The notes beneath the pieces are model-generated. The model worked only from the letters and a program-made list of their open reading frames with translations. It had not been told where the DNA came from and searched no databases. Made by a program: the position numbers and the translations under genes. This document shows positions 35,261 through 46,192 of a stretch of 64,000 nt of DNA, in pieces. Numbering within the stretch: position 1 is the stretch's first letter; each line of letters starts with the position of its first letter. Source of the DNA: Arthrobacter horti (lineage in GTDB: Bacteria > Actinomycetota > Actinomycetes > Actinomycetales > Micrococcaceae). The stretch is from positions 46,698 through 110,697 of the forward strand of contig NZ_JAVALS010000009.1 of NCBI RefSeq assembly GCF_030731045.1. The letters run 5' to 3'.

Positions 35261-35731
35261 ATGTCCCAGTACACGGCGCCCCCCGGGCGGGCCACCTCGT
35301 GGTCCGAGCAGCTGCGCGCGGCCGGTCGCCGCGTCACCAAGCAGCGGCTCGCCGTCCTCTCCGCCATCGACACCAACCCGCATTCGACGGCTGAGCGCAT
35401 CCTGGAGTCCGCCCGGCAGGAACTGCCCGGGCTGTCCGCCCAGTCCGTGTATGTGGTGCTCGGCGACCTGACCGAACTCGGCATGGTCCGCCGCTTCGAG
35501 CCGCCCCACTCGCCCGCCCTCTACGAGACGCGCATCGGCGACAACCACCATCACGCCGTCTGCACCCGTTGCGGCCGTGTGGAGGACATCGACTGCACCG
35601 TCGGGCACGCACCGTGCCTGGAACCGCACTGGAACGCATCCCAGAGCCCCATGACCATCCAGATCGCAGACGTCCTGTTCCAGGGCATCTGTCAGGACTG
35701 CCTGGCCGCGGAGCACCGGGCCGAAAGCTAG
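35261..35731 (+). CDS. furA: Fur-family peroxide-responsive regulator (FurA/CatR-like)
   Basis: A 156-residue Fur protein: HTH region RVTKQRLAVLSAIDTNPHST, metal-binding HHHAVC, and two CxxC pairs (CTRC and CQDC) of the structural zinc site. It precedes katG by 85 bp on the same strand, the standard arrangement in actinobacteria, where FurA represses katG and itself until peroxide oxidises it. Probably leaderless; see the promoter entry. Confidence 0.9.
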   Translation: MSQYTAPPGRATSWSEQLRAAGRRVTKQRLAVLSAIDTNPHSTAERILESARQELPGLSAQSVYVVLGDLTELGMVRRFEPPHSPALYETRIGDNHHHAVCTRCGRVEDIDCTVGHAPCLEPHWNASQSPMTIQIADVLFQGICQDCLAAEHRAES

Positions 35732-35786
35732 CCCCGCCGCATCGCCCCGGCGGTGCGGCCTCCGCGATTCGACTGGACCCCATTGA

Positions 35787-37991
<2,205 letters not shown>

Positions 37992-38012
37992 TCAGGACCC
38001 GTCCGACGGCGA

Positions 38013-38048
38013 AGGCCCCGTCCCACCGTGTGGTGGGACGGGGCCTTC
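38013..38048. terminator. Terminator after katG
   Basis: Perfect 16-bp stem (38013-38028 and 38033-38048) with a GTGT loop, 22 bp after the katG stop and before the convergent lipoprotein gene. Confidence 0.9.
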
Positions 38049-38088
38049 CCCGTTCCGGCGCCGGAACCTCCTGCGCCGGAGTGCGCGG

Positions 38089-38505
38089 TCACTTCGTGCA
38101 GAGCGCGCCCAGTTCATTGAGGCTGTCCTGCACCCTCCTGCTGGAGTCCGTGATGGTGGACGCCTTGTCCGCGGCCGTGGCGGGGTCCGCGGCGATGTCC
38201 TTGACGGTCTTGGTGAAGTCGGCGAGGGAGGAACCAACGGCCTCCGCCCTGGCCTTCACCTCGGCGTTCGTGATGCCCTTGACCGAGGCGCCGAACGCCT
38301 CGGACGCCTTGCTCAGGCCGGTGGCGGCCGCCTGCGGATCCGTGGCGAAGCCGCCCAGCGAGCTGGACACCTCCGCGGCGATCCCGGTCGCCGTGGTGCT
38401 CAGTGCGGCGCAGGCCTCCAAGGTGCTCTGCCCACCGCTGCAGGCGCTGAGCGCAAGAAGCGCGACGACGGCGGCGCCGGCCAGGAGGGCGGGACGTCGG
38501 TTCAT
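38089..38505 (-). CDS. Small lipoprotein
   Basis: A 138-residue predicted lipoprotein: signal peptide with lipobox LSAC (AGAAVVALLALSACSGGQST), so it is exported, lipidated on Cys and membrane-anchored. The mature part is Ala/Thr-rich and helical (ATGLSKASEAFGASVKGITN, RVQDSLNELGALCTK). Function unknown. GAGGGG overlapping the upstream tetR stop precedes the ATG, so it is co-translated with that gene; an in-frame GTG two codons earlier is an alternative. Confidence 0.72.
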   Translation of the reverse strand: MNRRPALLAGAAVVALLALSACSGGQSTLEACAALSTTATGIAAEVSSSLGGFATDPQAAATGLSKASEAFGASVKGITNAEVKARAEAVGSSLADFTKTVKDIAADPATAADKASTITDSSRRVQDSLNELGALCTK

Positions 38506-38514
38506 CGGCACCCC

Positions 38515-39111
38515 TCAGCCCTGCTGCGCCAGCTCGGCGTCGATGGTCAGGAAGAAGGATTTCAGCAGCCGGTCGAAGGACTCGGTGGCGCCGTCCCGGT
38601 CGCCGGTGACCACCACGCCGTAACGGAGGCCCGTGAGCGCCGCCACGAAGAGCCGGGCGCTCCGCCAGGCGGCCTCATCCTTGAGCCCCTGGTTCACCAG
38701 CCACTCATGCACCGCTTCCACCCAGGAGGTGAAGAGCGCGCCGCCGTTGCCGCGCGGAGCCTCCAGGACGGCGTCCTGCATGGCGGCTTCGAAGTGCAGG
38801 CGCTGCAATTGCATGCCGTACTCGCGCAGGCCGATCTTCCAGGCGTTCCAGAGCCAGGCGGCGAACTCATCCCGGTCCGCCTTGACCATCTCCGGGTCCA
38901 GGACCTCCGCCGGGCGGGCCTCGATGGCATGGACGATCTGGGAGATGAGCTCCTCCCGGGAGCCGAAATGGTAGACCAGCACGTAGCTGCTGATCCCCAG
39001 GCCCTCGGCCAGGGTGCGGAACGTCAGATCCGCGATGGACTTGTCCTGCAGGTACAGCAGGATGTCGTGCATGAGTTCGGATTTACGCTCGGGTCGGGGA
39101 GGACGCGCCAT
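38515..39111 (-). CDS. TetR-family regulator
   Basis: A 198-residue TetR protein (HTH region IADLTFRTLAEGLGISSYVL, then VYHFGSREELISQIVHAI). It heads a two-gene unit with the downstream lipoprotein gene. The ATG has TAAACT 7 nt upstream and no ribosome site, suggesting leaderless translation. Targets unknown; the neighbouring lipoprotein is the obvious candidate. Confidence 0.87.
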   Translation of the reverse strand: MARPPRPERKSELMHDILLYLQDKSIADLTFRTLAEGLGISSYVLVYHFGSREELISQIVHAIEARPAEVLDPEMVKADRDEFAAWLWNAWKIGLREYGMQLQRLHFEAAMQDAVLEAPRGNGGALFTSWVEAVHEWLVNQGLKDEAAWRSARLFVAALTGLRYGVVVTGDRDGATESFDRLLKSFFLTIDAELAQQG

Positions 39112-39172
39112 ACGGCCAAGTTTAGGTCCCCTTCGGAAGCGAGCGGTGACTTTCGTCTCCTATGACGACGAC

Positions 39173-39204
39173 GGCGCGTGGCCCACCGGGGTGGGCCACG
39201 CGCC
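39173..39204. terminator. GC-rich hairpin downstream of the permease
   Basis: Fifteen-nt arms (39173-39187 and 39190-39204), perfect, with a 2-nt centre. It lies 78 bp past the permease stop on the minus strand and 62 bp upstream of the tetR start. No T-tract. Confidence 0.6.
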
Positions 39205-39281
39205 GACGCGAAGCGGCGATTCGTGAAGCGGCGGCTCGCCGTCGTGCAGCGAGAGTGAACCGCGAGAGTCCTGCCGGGAGG

Positions 39282-40802
39282 TCAGTCGACCTTGACGGTG
39301 ACCGCAGGGACGCCGTCCTCGCGGTGGATCGGCGAACGCGGGTTCAGTCGGGAATGCCGCTGGCCGTAGGCGAAGTAGATCAGGAACCCGATCACCACCC
39401 AGCCGGCGAAGAACATCCAGGTCTGTACCGCCAGATTCAGCATCAGGTAGAAGCAGAGGACGGCGGACAGGACGGGGATGACCGGGCCGAACGGGATACG
39501 GAAGCTCGGCTTCAGGTCCGGGCGGCGCTTGCGCAGGAACAGCACGCCCACGGAGACCAGGACGAAGGCGCAGAGGGTTCCGATGTTGATCATCTCCTCC
39601 AGGACCTCCACCTGGGTCAGGCCGGCCACCAGGGCCACGGCCACGCCGCAGATGATCTGCGTCCGGGCCGGGGTGGAGCGCTTGTCGCTGGTGCGGGACA
39701 GGCTGCGCGGCAGCAGCCCGTCCCGGCTCATGGCCAGGACCACGCGGGCCAGACCCATGAGGAGCACCATGATGACGGTGGTGAGGCCGATGAGGGAGCC
39801 GAAGGCGATGACCTTGGCTGCGTCCTTGTTGCCGACCATCTCGAAGGCAGTGGTCAGGGTGGGCGCCGCGTCCTTGGCCAGATCCGCGTAGGAGACCATG
39901 CCGGTCAGGGTCAGGGAGACCAGGATGTAGAGGGCCGTGGTGATCGCCAGACCGCCGAAGATGCCGCGCGGCAGGGTCTTCTGCGGGTTCTTGACCTCCT
40001 CGGCGGAGGTGGCCACCACGTCGAAGCCGATGAAGGCGAAGAACACCAGGGCCGCACCGGCGAAGACGCCCAGGACACCGTACTGGGCCGGGGCGGCACC
40101 GCTCAGGAACGCGAACAGCGTCTGCTTCAGGGCGCCCTGGCTCGGGTCCAGGTGGGTGGGGACGGACGCCGGGACGAACGGGGTGTAGTTCTTCACGTTC
40201 AGGTAGGCGAAGCCCGCGAAGATCACGAACAGCACCACGCAGATCTTGATGATCGTGAAGACGTTGCCCACCCGGGCGGACAGCTTGGTGCCCAGCACCA
40301 GCAGTGCCGTGAAGATCGCCACGATGAGGAAAGCACCCCAGTAGACGTCCACGCCGCCGACGGAGATGGCGTCCGGCAGCTTCACGCCGATCAGTTCGAA
40401 GACCTTGTTCAGGTAGATGCCCCAGTACTTGGCGATGACCGCCGCGGCGGTGAACATCTCGAGGATGAGGTTCCAGCCGACGATCCAGGCCACCACCTCG
40501 CCGAGGGTGGCGTAGGTGAAGAGGTACGCGGAGCCGGCCACGGGGATCGCCGTGGCGAACTCGGCGTAGCACATGATCGCCAGGGCACAGGTGACGGCGG
40601 CGATGATGAAGGAGATGGTCACCGCGGGGCCGGCGTAATTCGCGGCCGCGTTGGCGCCGACGGAGAAGATACCGGCGCCGACGGCCACGGCGACGCCCAT
40701 GATCATGAGGTCCCAGGCGCTCAGGGAGCGCTTGAGCTTGCGCCCGGGCTCATCGGAGTCGGCGATCGACTGCTCGATGGACTTGGTTCGGAGAATGTTC
40801 AT
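39282..40802 (-). CDS. APC-superfamily amino-acid permease (cationic amino acid transporter type)
   Basis: A 506-residue polytopic membrane protein of the CAT/APC family: TM1 LMIMGVAVAVGAGIFSVG with the unwound G-A-G-I motif, the conserved TM6 region FFAFIGFDVVATSAEEVKNP, and SRDGLLPRSLSRT after TM8. Twelve or more hydrophobic segments. Homologues import amino acids such as arginine, lysine or GABA. It ends a minus-strand unit 113 bp behind an FprA gene. The ATG 40802 was chosen over an in-frame start four codons upstream. Confidence 0.88.
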   Translation of the reverse strand: MNILRTKSIEQSIADSDEPGRKLKRSLSAWDLMIMGVAVAVGAGIFSVGANAAANYAGPAVTISFIIAAVTCALAIMCYAEFATAIPVAGSAYLFTYATLGEVVAWIVGWNLILEMFTAAAVIAKYWGIYLNKVFELIGVKLPDAISVGGVDVYWGAFLIVAIFTALLVLGTKLSARVGNVFTIIKICVVLFVIFAGFAYLNVKNYTPFVPASVPTHLDPSQGALKQTLFAFLSGAAPAQYGVLGVFAGAALVFFAFIGFDVVATSAEEVKNPQKTLPRGIFGGLAITTALYILVSLTLTGMVSYADLAKDAAPTLTTAFEMVGNKDAAKVIAFGSLIGLTTVIMVLLMGLARVVLAMSRDGLLPRSLSRTSDKRSTPARTQIICGVAVALVAGLTQVEVLEEMINIGTLCAFVLVSVGVLFLRKRRPDLKPSFRIPFGPVIPVLSAVLCFYLMLNLAVQTWMFFAGWVVIGFLIYFAYGQRHSRLNPRSPIHREDGVPAVTVKVD

Positions 40803-40840
40803 TTGTGTCCACATTCAGTGTCGTGTAAAGGATCGTCATA

Positions 40841-40859
40841 AAGGGTAGTGTCCACCCTT
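40841..40859 (-). terminator. Small hairpin after fprA copy 1
   Basis: AAGGGT (40841-40846) and ACCCTT (40854-40859) pair perfectly around 7 nt, inside a larger imperfect repeat spanning about 40825-40875. It sits between the fprA stop and the permease start on the minus strand; it could be a weak terminator or permease leader structure. Confidence 0.35.
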
Positions 40860-40914
40860 CGGACGACCGCTTTACGTCCACGATGTGAGACGCATAAAGC
40901 CGATTACACGGGCG

Positions 40915-42360
40915 TCACTCGCCGCGGGAAATCGCCACCATCTCCTCGCGCGGGACCACCTTGACGCGCTCACGCTCCACTGGAACCCCATGTGAACCGC
41001 CGTTGGCGGTGGCGGCGGCGCCCAGCGCCAGCTCGTGGGCGTCCAGGAGATTCCAGCCTTCCCATGTGGTGAACCGCACACCGCGGCCCTCCAGAAGCTC
41101 GACGACGGCGGCCTCCTCGGGAGCCTCGGCGGCGGGGAGGTTCAGACGGTCCTCCAGGAGGTAGCCGATGGTCTCCAGGGCGTCGCCCTTGGTGTGGCCG
41201 ATCAGGCCCACCGGGCCGCGCTTGATCCAGCCCGTGGCGTAGAGGCCCGGCACATGGGTGCCTTCGGCACCCAGCACGCGGCCGCCGTCGTTCTTGATGA
41301 CGCCGCGGCGCTCATCGAACTCGACGCCCGGCAGGGGCGAGCCGAAGTAGCCGATGGCCCGGTAGACGGCCTGGACCGGGTAATCCACCTGCTCGCCGGT
41401 GCCGCGGGCGTTGCCCGTGCCGTCCAGCTCCATGCGCTCGAAGCGGATGCCGCCCACGTGCCCGGGACGCTCGGGGTCCTCCAGGATCTCCACCGGGGAG
41501 TGCAGGAAGTGCAGGTGCAGGCGGCGCGAGGAGGCGTCCTCACCCTCGTGGGCCTCCTCCACCAGCCAGTTGGTCAGGGTGTTGACCATGGTCTTGACCT
41601 GGTTGTTCTTCTTGATGGCCTCATCCGACGCCTCGTCGAAGTCGAAGTCCTCCGGGTAGAGGACGATGTCCACATCGCGGGAGTGGGAGAGTTCGCGGAG
41701 CTCCAGCGGGGTGAACTTCACCTGGGCCGGGCCGCGGCGGCCGAACACGTGCACATCGGACACCGGGGACTTCTTCAGGCCCTCGTAGACGTTGTCCGGG
41801 ATCTCGGTGACCAGCAGGTCGTCCGCGTGCTTTGACAGGACACGGGCCACATCCAGCGCCACGTTGCCGTTGCCGATGACCGCGATCTCCTTGGCCTCCA
41901 GAGGCCACTCACGGGAGACATCCGGGTGGCCGTCGTACCAGGAGACGAAGTCCGCGCCGCCGTAGGAGCCTTCGAGGTCGATGCCGGGGATGTTCAGCTG
42001 GGCGTCCTTGATGGCGCCGGTGGCGAAGATCACGGCGTCATAGTGCTTCTGGAGGTCCTCCAGCGTCAGATCCTCGCCGAAGTGCACATTGCCGAAGAAA
42101 CGGATGTCGCCGCGGTCCAGGACCTTGTGGAGGGCGTTCACGATGCCCTTGATGCGGGGGTGGTCCGGTGCCACGCCGTAGCGGATCAGGCCGTACGGGG
42201 CCGGGTAGCGCTCGAAGAGATCGATGGAGACGTGCACTTCCCCGTCCTTGACATCCTGCGATTTGGTGAGGATGTCCGCCGCGTAGACGCCGGCCGGGCC
42301 GGAGCCGATGATGGCGACGCGCAGGGGGCGGGTGGCTGTGTGCACAGACTCGACAGACAA
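40915..42360 (-). CDS. fprA: FprA-type ferredoxin/flavodoxin-NADP reductase, copy 1
   Basis: A 481-residue adrenodoxin-reductase-like flavoenzyme that passes electrons between NADPH and ferredoxin. FAD motif VAIIGSGPAGVYAADIL, the typical YPAPYGLIRYGVAPDHP, NADP motif IAVIGNGNVALDVARVL with FGRRGPAQ, and the C-terminal GWIKRGPVGLIGHTKGDA. Start is a TTG (MSVESVHTATRPLR) with GGAAGG 7 nt upstream. A close paralogue lies at 51.4-52.9 kb. Confidence 0.92.
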   Translation of the reverse strand: MSVESVHTATRPLRVAIIGSGPAGVYAADILTKSQDVKDGEVHVSIDLFERYPAPYGLIRYGVAPDHPRIKGIVNALHKVLDRGDIRFFGNVHFGEDLTLEDLQKHYDAVIFATGAIKDAQLNIPGIDLEGSYGGADFVSWYDGHPDVSREWPLEAKEIAVIGNGNVALDVARVLSKHADDLLVTEIPDNVYEGLKKSPVSDVHVFGRRGPAQVKFTPLELRELSHSRDVDIVLYPEDFDFDEASDEAIKKNNQVKTMVNTLTNWLVEEAHEGEDASSRRLHLHFLHSPVEILEDPERPGHVGGIRFERMELDGTGNARGTGEQVDYPVQAVYRAIGYFGSPLPGVEFDERRGVIKNDGGRVLGAEGTHVPGLYATGWIKRGPVGLIGHTKGDALETIGYLLEDRLNLPAAEAPEEAAVVELLEGRGVRFTTWEGWNLLDAHELALGAAATANGGSHGVPVERERVKVVPREEMVAISRGE

Positions 42361-42511
42361 GAGCTGACCTTCCGGATCGAGAAGCCCGTGGATGAGCACG
42401 GACTCAACAAGTCTAGTGCGCGGCGGCCCACGCCCGGGCGAAGCGGGGATGGGGAGCGCACTGGACGCCGGCTCCCTGGAATAACTCCCGCGACGCCGCG
42501 GTTGTGCCCAC

Positions 42512-43549
42512 GTGACAGACCAGCACTCCAGCACCCTCCCGGCCACCCTTCCCGGAAGCGGCGACTCAAGCACCTCTCTCAACCACGACGGCGGCGCCAC
42601 CGCCGTCCGCACGCAGGGCGCCCCGGGCGGCAGGCCGCCGTCGTCCGCCGACGCCGCCGCGACCCGGCGCACGGGCCTGCTGTACGGCGTGGGCGCGTAC
42701 GGTCTCTGGGGGCTGCTGCCGCTGTACTTCATGCTGCTGTTGCCCGCCGGCGCCGTGGAGATCGTGGCGAACCGCGTGCTCTGGTCCCTGATCTTCTGTG
42801 CGATCCTCATGACGGCCACGCGCTCCTGGGGCGAGTTCCTTGCCGCGCTGCGCCGGCCCCGGACGCTGGGCGTGCTGGCGATCGCAGCCGCGTTGATCGG
42901 CGTCAACTGGCTCACCTACACCTACGGCGTCACCTCAGGCCAGGCTGTGGAAGCCTCCCTGGGCTACTACATCAACCCGCTGGTCTCCGTGCTGCTGGGC
43001 GTCCTGGTGCTGAAGGAACGCCTGCGCCCCGTGCAATGGGTGGCCGTGGGCATCGGCGCGGTGGCGGTGGTGGTCCTGACCGTGGCGTACGGCAAGCTCC
43101 CGTGGATCGCCCTGGTGCTCGCCTTCAGTTTCGGCTTCTACGGGCTGATGAAGAAGAAGGTGGGCGCCGGCGTCAATGCGGTGACCAGCCTGAGCGTGGA
43201 GACACTGGTACTGGCGCCGTTCGCCGCCGTGACCGTGGTGGCCCTGACGATGAACCAGGCGGCCACCCTGACCGGGTACGGCTCCGCGCACTTCTGGCTG
43301 ATGGCGGCCTCCGGCATCATCACGGCCGTCCCCTTGGTGTTCTTCGGCGCGTCCGCATCCCGCCTGCCACTCACCACCATCGGCATGCTCCAGTACTTCG
43401 CCCCCACCCTGCAGCTTCTGGTGGCCACCCTGGTGCTCGGTGAGCACATGGGCCCGGAACGCTGGGTGGGCTTCGGTCTGGTCTGGGCGGCCCTGCTGGT
43501 CCTCACGGCCGACATCGTGTGGACGACCGTGAAGGTCCGTCGAAACTGA
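42512..43549 (+). CDS. rarD: EamA-family transporter RarD
   Basis: A 345-residue DMT-superfamily permease: a polar N-terminus of about 45 residues, then about ten hydrophobic segments. It has the RarD features GLLYGVGAYGLWGLLPLYF, ANRVLWSLIF, LTYTYGVTSGQAVEASLGYY and INPLVSVLLGVLVLKERL. RarD proteins are annotated as drug/metabolite transporters; the physiological substrate is not known. GTG start; divergent from fprA copy 1. Confidence 0.88.
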   Translation: MTDQHSSTLPATLPGSGDSSTSLNHDGGATAVRTQGAPGGRPPSSADAAATRRTGLLYGVGAYGLWGLLPLYFMLLLPAGAVEIVANRVLWSLIFCAILMTATRSWGEFLAALRRPRTLGVLAIAAALIGVNWLTYTYGVTSGQAVEASLGYYINPLVSVLLGVLVLKERLRPVQWVAVGIGAVAVVVLTVAYGKLPWIALVLAFSFGFYGLMKKKVGAGVNAVTSLSVETLVLAPFAAVTVVALTMNQAATLTGYGSAHFWLMAASGIITAVPLVFFGASASRLPLTTIGMLQYFAPTLQLLVATLVLGEHMGPERWVGFGLVWAALLVLTADIVWTTVKVRRN

Positions 43550-43573
43550 ACAGAAATGGACAGTTTCAAACTC

Positions 43574-43602
43574 TTGTGATCAAGAACACTCAGCTCTAGG
43601 CT
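43574..43602 (+). promoter_or_regulatory. Promoter of the polysaccharide lyase gene
   Basis: TTGTGA (43574-43579), 17-nt spacer, TAGGCT (43597-43602). Transcription would begin near 43609, leaving a leader of about 30 nt with GGAGG (43627-43631) before the TTG start. This gene is thus of the conventional leadered type. Confidence 0.6.
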
Positions 43603-43638
43603 CGGAATACCCTTTCCCGAACACCCTGGAGGCCACCG

Positions 43639-46077
43639 TTGTCCCCTACGGAGCTGAACCGCAGAACCCTCTTCGCCCTTCTCGGCGCCGGTGCCCTTGT
43701 GGCCGCGAGCGCCCAGACCGCCACCGCCGCACCCGGTGACGACCCATTGGCGGCGCTCATCGAGCGCCGCCGCCTCATGCTCGTCGGCGACGGCAGCGCG
43801 GCCTCCGTCCCCGCCCTCTCCGCCGCGCTGACGGCCATGAGCGGGACGGCCGCGTCCCTGTGGTCATCCATGATCACGCCCGGCGGCACATCCGGGCTCT
43901 GGAGCGACCTCCCGCTCACCGGAATCGGCAGCGGCGCTGACGCCACGGGGAACATGGGCGTCAGTTTCGACAGGGTCTTCTCCCTGGCCCTCGCCTACGG
44001 AACCGCAGGCGCTGACCAGCACGCCGACCCCGCCCTCGCGTCCGCCCTGGTCTCCGCGCTGTCCTATCTGAACACCACGGCGTACAAGGCGGGCATGCGG
44101 GCCGCCGGCAATTGGTGGTTCTGGGAGATCGGCGTGCCGCGCAAGGCCGCGGACACCCTGGTGCTCCTGCATGACGTGGTCCCCGCCGATCTGCGTACCT
44201 CCCTGATGGCCGCCGCCCGTTACTTCACTCCGGATCCGAACTGGCGGGGCCGCGGCACGAGCCTGGCGGAGACGGGCGCCAACCGGAGCGACAAGTCCCT
44301 CTCCTGCATCCTCCGCGGCATGCTGGACGGCCGTCCGGACGAGATCGCCCTGGCCCGCGATGCCCTCAGCGACACGGTCCGGGCCGGGAAGAACAGTGTC
44401 TTCGGCTACGTGAGCGGTGGCGACGGCTTCTACCGCGACGGCTCCTTCGTCCAGCACAGCTACCTCCCCTACGTGGGCACCTACGGCGTGGTCACCCTGG
44501 GCGGGATCGCGGAGATCCTCGGCCTGCTGGGCGGCAGCGACTGGGACGTCACCGATCCGGACAAGTCGGTCATCCTGGATTCCGTGGAGGCCTCCTTCGC
44601 CCCGTTCATCTGGAACGGCCGCATGATGGACGCGGTCCGCGGCCGGGCCGTGTCCCGCCAGAAGAATCCCGACCACGTGGACGGCGCGGCGGCGCTGACC
44701 GCCATCCTGCTGCTGGCACCGGGCGCCGGAGAGCCGTACCGCAGCCGCTACCTCTCCCTGGTCAAAGGCTGGCTGAACCGGGCGGGCGTCACCCTGTACG
44801 GCCTCCCCGGCCAGACCATCGCCAAGTCCCTCCTCATCACGGCCAACCTCGCAGACGGCTCCATCACCCCGGCCCCCGCCCCGGTCTTCACCAAGGCTTT
44901 CGGCGATCAGGACCGCCTGGTCCACCACCGCCCGGACTTCAGTTCGGTGGTCAATGTGTCCTCCAAGAGGATCGGCCGCTACGAGTGGGGCAACTTCGAG
45001 AACAACCAGGGCTGGTACCAGGGCGACGGGCTGACCTATTACTACGTGGCCTCCGACCCGGGCCAGTACAGCGCGGACTTCTGGCCCACCGTGGACCCGT
45101 ACCGGTTGCCCGGCACCACTGTCACCGCGGAGCCCCGGTCCAGCGGCGCCGCGAACGGCACGGGCATCCCGCGGGCGTTCCAGGCGTTCGCCGGTGGGCT
45201 GGATCTGGACGGGCGCTGGGGCATCCAGGGCATGGACCACCTGAACTTCAACAAGACGCTCAGCGCCCGCAAGTCCTGGTTCTTCCTGGATGACAAGGTG
45301 GTGTGCCTGGGTGCCGGGATCACCTCCACCTCCGGTTACGACGTCTTCACCACCGTGGACAACCGCGCCTTCGCCCAGGGCACCGTGCCGAACATCCGCA
45401 CCGACAACCGCAACCGCGTGATGGCCGCCGGCGACACCGCCGTGCGGGTCAAGCGCAACGCCCACATCATGGGCTATGGGGGCTACGTGTTCCTGCCCGG
45501 CGAGAACGTCAGCGGGGACATCGACGTGCAGGTCATCCGCTGCACGGGCGACTGGAAGACCATCAACTCCGGCTCCGACACCGGCGGCACGGCGGACCCG
45601 AAGACCCGGGACTACGTGACCGTCACGCACCACCACGGCAAGGACCCGCAGGGCGGAGGCTACGCGTACATCGCCCTGCCCGGGGCGGCCCACCCGGTCA
45701 CGTTCACCGAGTCCGACGCGCCGACCGTGACCGTCGTGGCCAACAACGCGGGAGTCCAGGCCATCAAGGACGCCACGCAGAACCTGACCCTGGCGAACGT
45801 CTTCCAGGCCACCCCGGCTGGGGAACCACCCGCCTCCGGGATCATCGCGAGCGGGCCGTGCTCCGTCGCCGTGCATGAAGAGAGCGGCACGGTGACCGTG
45901 GCGCTCTCCGACCCCAGCCGCACCCAGCCGCTCGCCCAGGTGACGCTGACCGGGGTGTCCGCGTCCGCCGTCGTCGACGCCGACCCGGGGGTCACGGTGC
46001 TCAGCACCGCGCCGCTGGCGGTCCAGTTCGCCCTGGACGGCCACGGGCACGCGAAGAAGGTGACGCTGTCCCGCTGA
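43639..46077 (+). CDS. Polysaccharide lyase family 8 (hyaluronate/chondroitin/xanthan lyase type)
   Basis: An exported 812-residue lyase that cleaves uronic-acid-containing polysaccharides by beta-elimination. Tat-type signal: twin Arg in LNRRTLFALLGAGALVAASA. The alpha-toroid domain holds the catalytic set N215 (ETGANRSDK), H273 and Y282 (FVQHSYLPYVGTYG); the His-to-Tyr distance of 9 matches known PL8 enzymes. A beta-sandwich C-terminal half follows (WGIQGMDHLNFNKTLSARKS). The substrate (hyaluronan, chondroitin sulfate or xanthan) is not decided by the motifs. TTG start with GGAGG 7 nt upstream. Confidence 0.9.
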   Translation: MSPTELNRRTLFALLGAGALVAASAQTATAAPGDDPLAALIERRRLMLVGDGSAASVPALSAALTAMSGTAASLWSSMITPGGTSGLWSDLPLTGIGSGADATGNMGVSFDRVFSLALAYGTAGADQHADPALASALVSALSYLNTTAYKAGMRAAGNWWFWEIGVPRKAADTLVLLHDVVPADLRTSLMAAARYFTPDPNWRGRGTSLAETGANRSDKSLSCILRGMLDGRPDEIALARDALSDTVRAGKNSVFGYVSGGDGFYRDGSFVQHSYLPYVGTYGVVTLGGIAEILGLLGGSDWDVTDPDKSVILDSVEASFAPFIWNGRMMDAVRGRAVSRQKNPDHVDGAAALTAILLLAPGAGEPYRSRYLSLVKGWLNRAGVTLYGLPGQTIAKSLLITANLADGSITPAPAPVFTKAFGDQDRLVHHRPDFSSVVNVSSKRIGRYEWGNFENNQGWYQGDGLTYYYVASDPGQYSADFWPTVDPYRLPGTTVTAEPRSSGAANGTGIPRAFQAFAGGLDLDGRWGIQGMDHLNFNKTLSARKSWFFLDDKVVCLGAGITSTSGYDVFTTVDNRAFAQGTVPNIRTDNRNRVMAAGDTAVRVKRNAHIMGYGGYVFLPGENVSGDIDVQVIRCTGDWKTINSGSDTGGTADPKTRDYVTVTHHHGKDPQGGGYAYIALPGAAHPVTFTESDAPTVTVVANNAGVQAIKDATQNLTLANVFQATPAGEPPASGIIASGPCSVAVHEESGTVTVALSDPSRTQPLAQVTLTGVSASAVVDADPGVTVLSTAPLAVQFALDGHGHAKKVTLSR

Positions 46078-46098
46078 GGCCGGGTCTTAAAAGGAACA

Positions 46099-46148
46099 GG
46101 CCGCCCTCCGGACCGATCGCGGGCAGGTGATCGGGACGGAGGGCGGCC
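46099..46148. terminator. Bidirectional hairpin between PL8 and gabT
   Basis: Outer arms GGCCGCCCTCCG (46099-46110) and its complement (46137-46148), with an inner CCGATC/GATCGG pair. It separates two convergent genes. Confidence 0.75.
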
Positions 46149-46192
46149 GGGTTCTCAGCGGGTCATTGCAGACCCGGGCCGGAGAAGGACTC

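Noticed and set aside
40825..40875. Riboswitch or attenuator ahead of the amino-acid permease
   Set aside because: Only an imperfect stem with a small inner hairpin; no recognisable aptamer or leader peptide.
43864..46050. A 728-codon minus-strand frame opposite the PL8 gene
   Set aside because: No family motifs; antisense shadow of a gene with identified catalytic residues.
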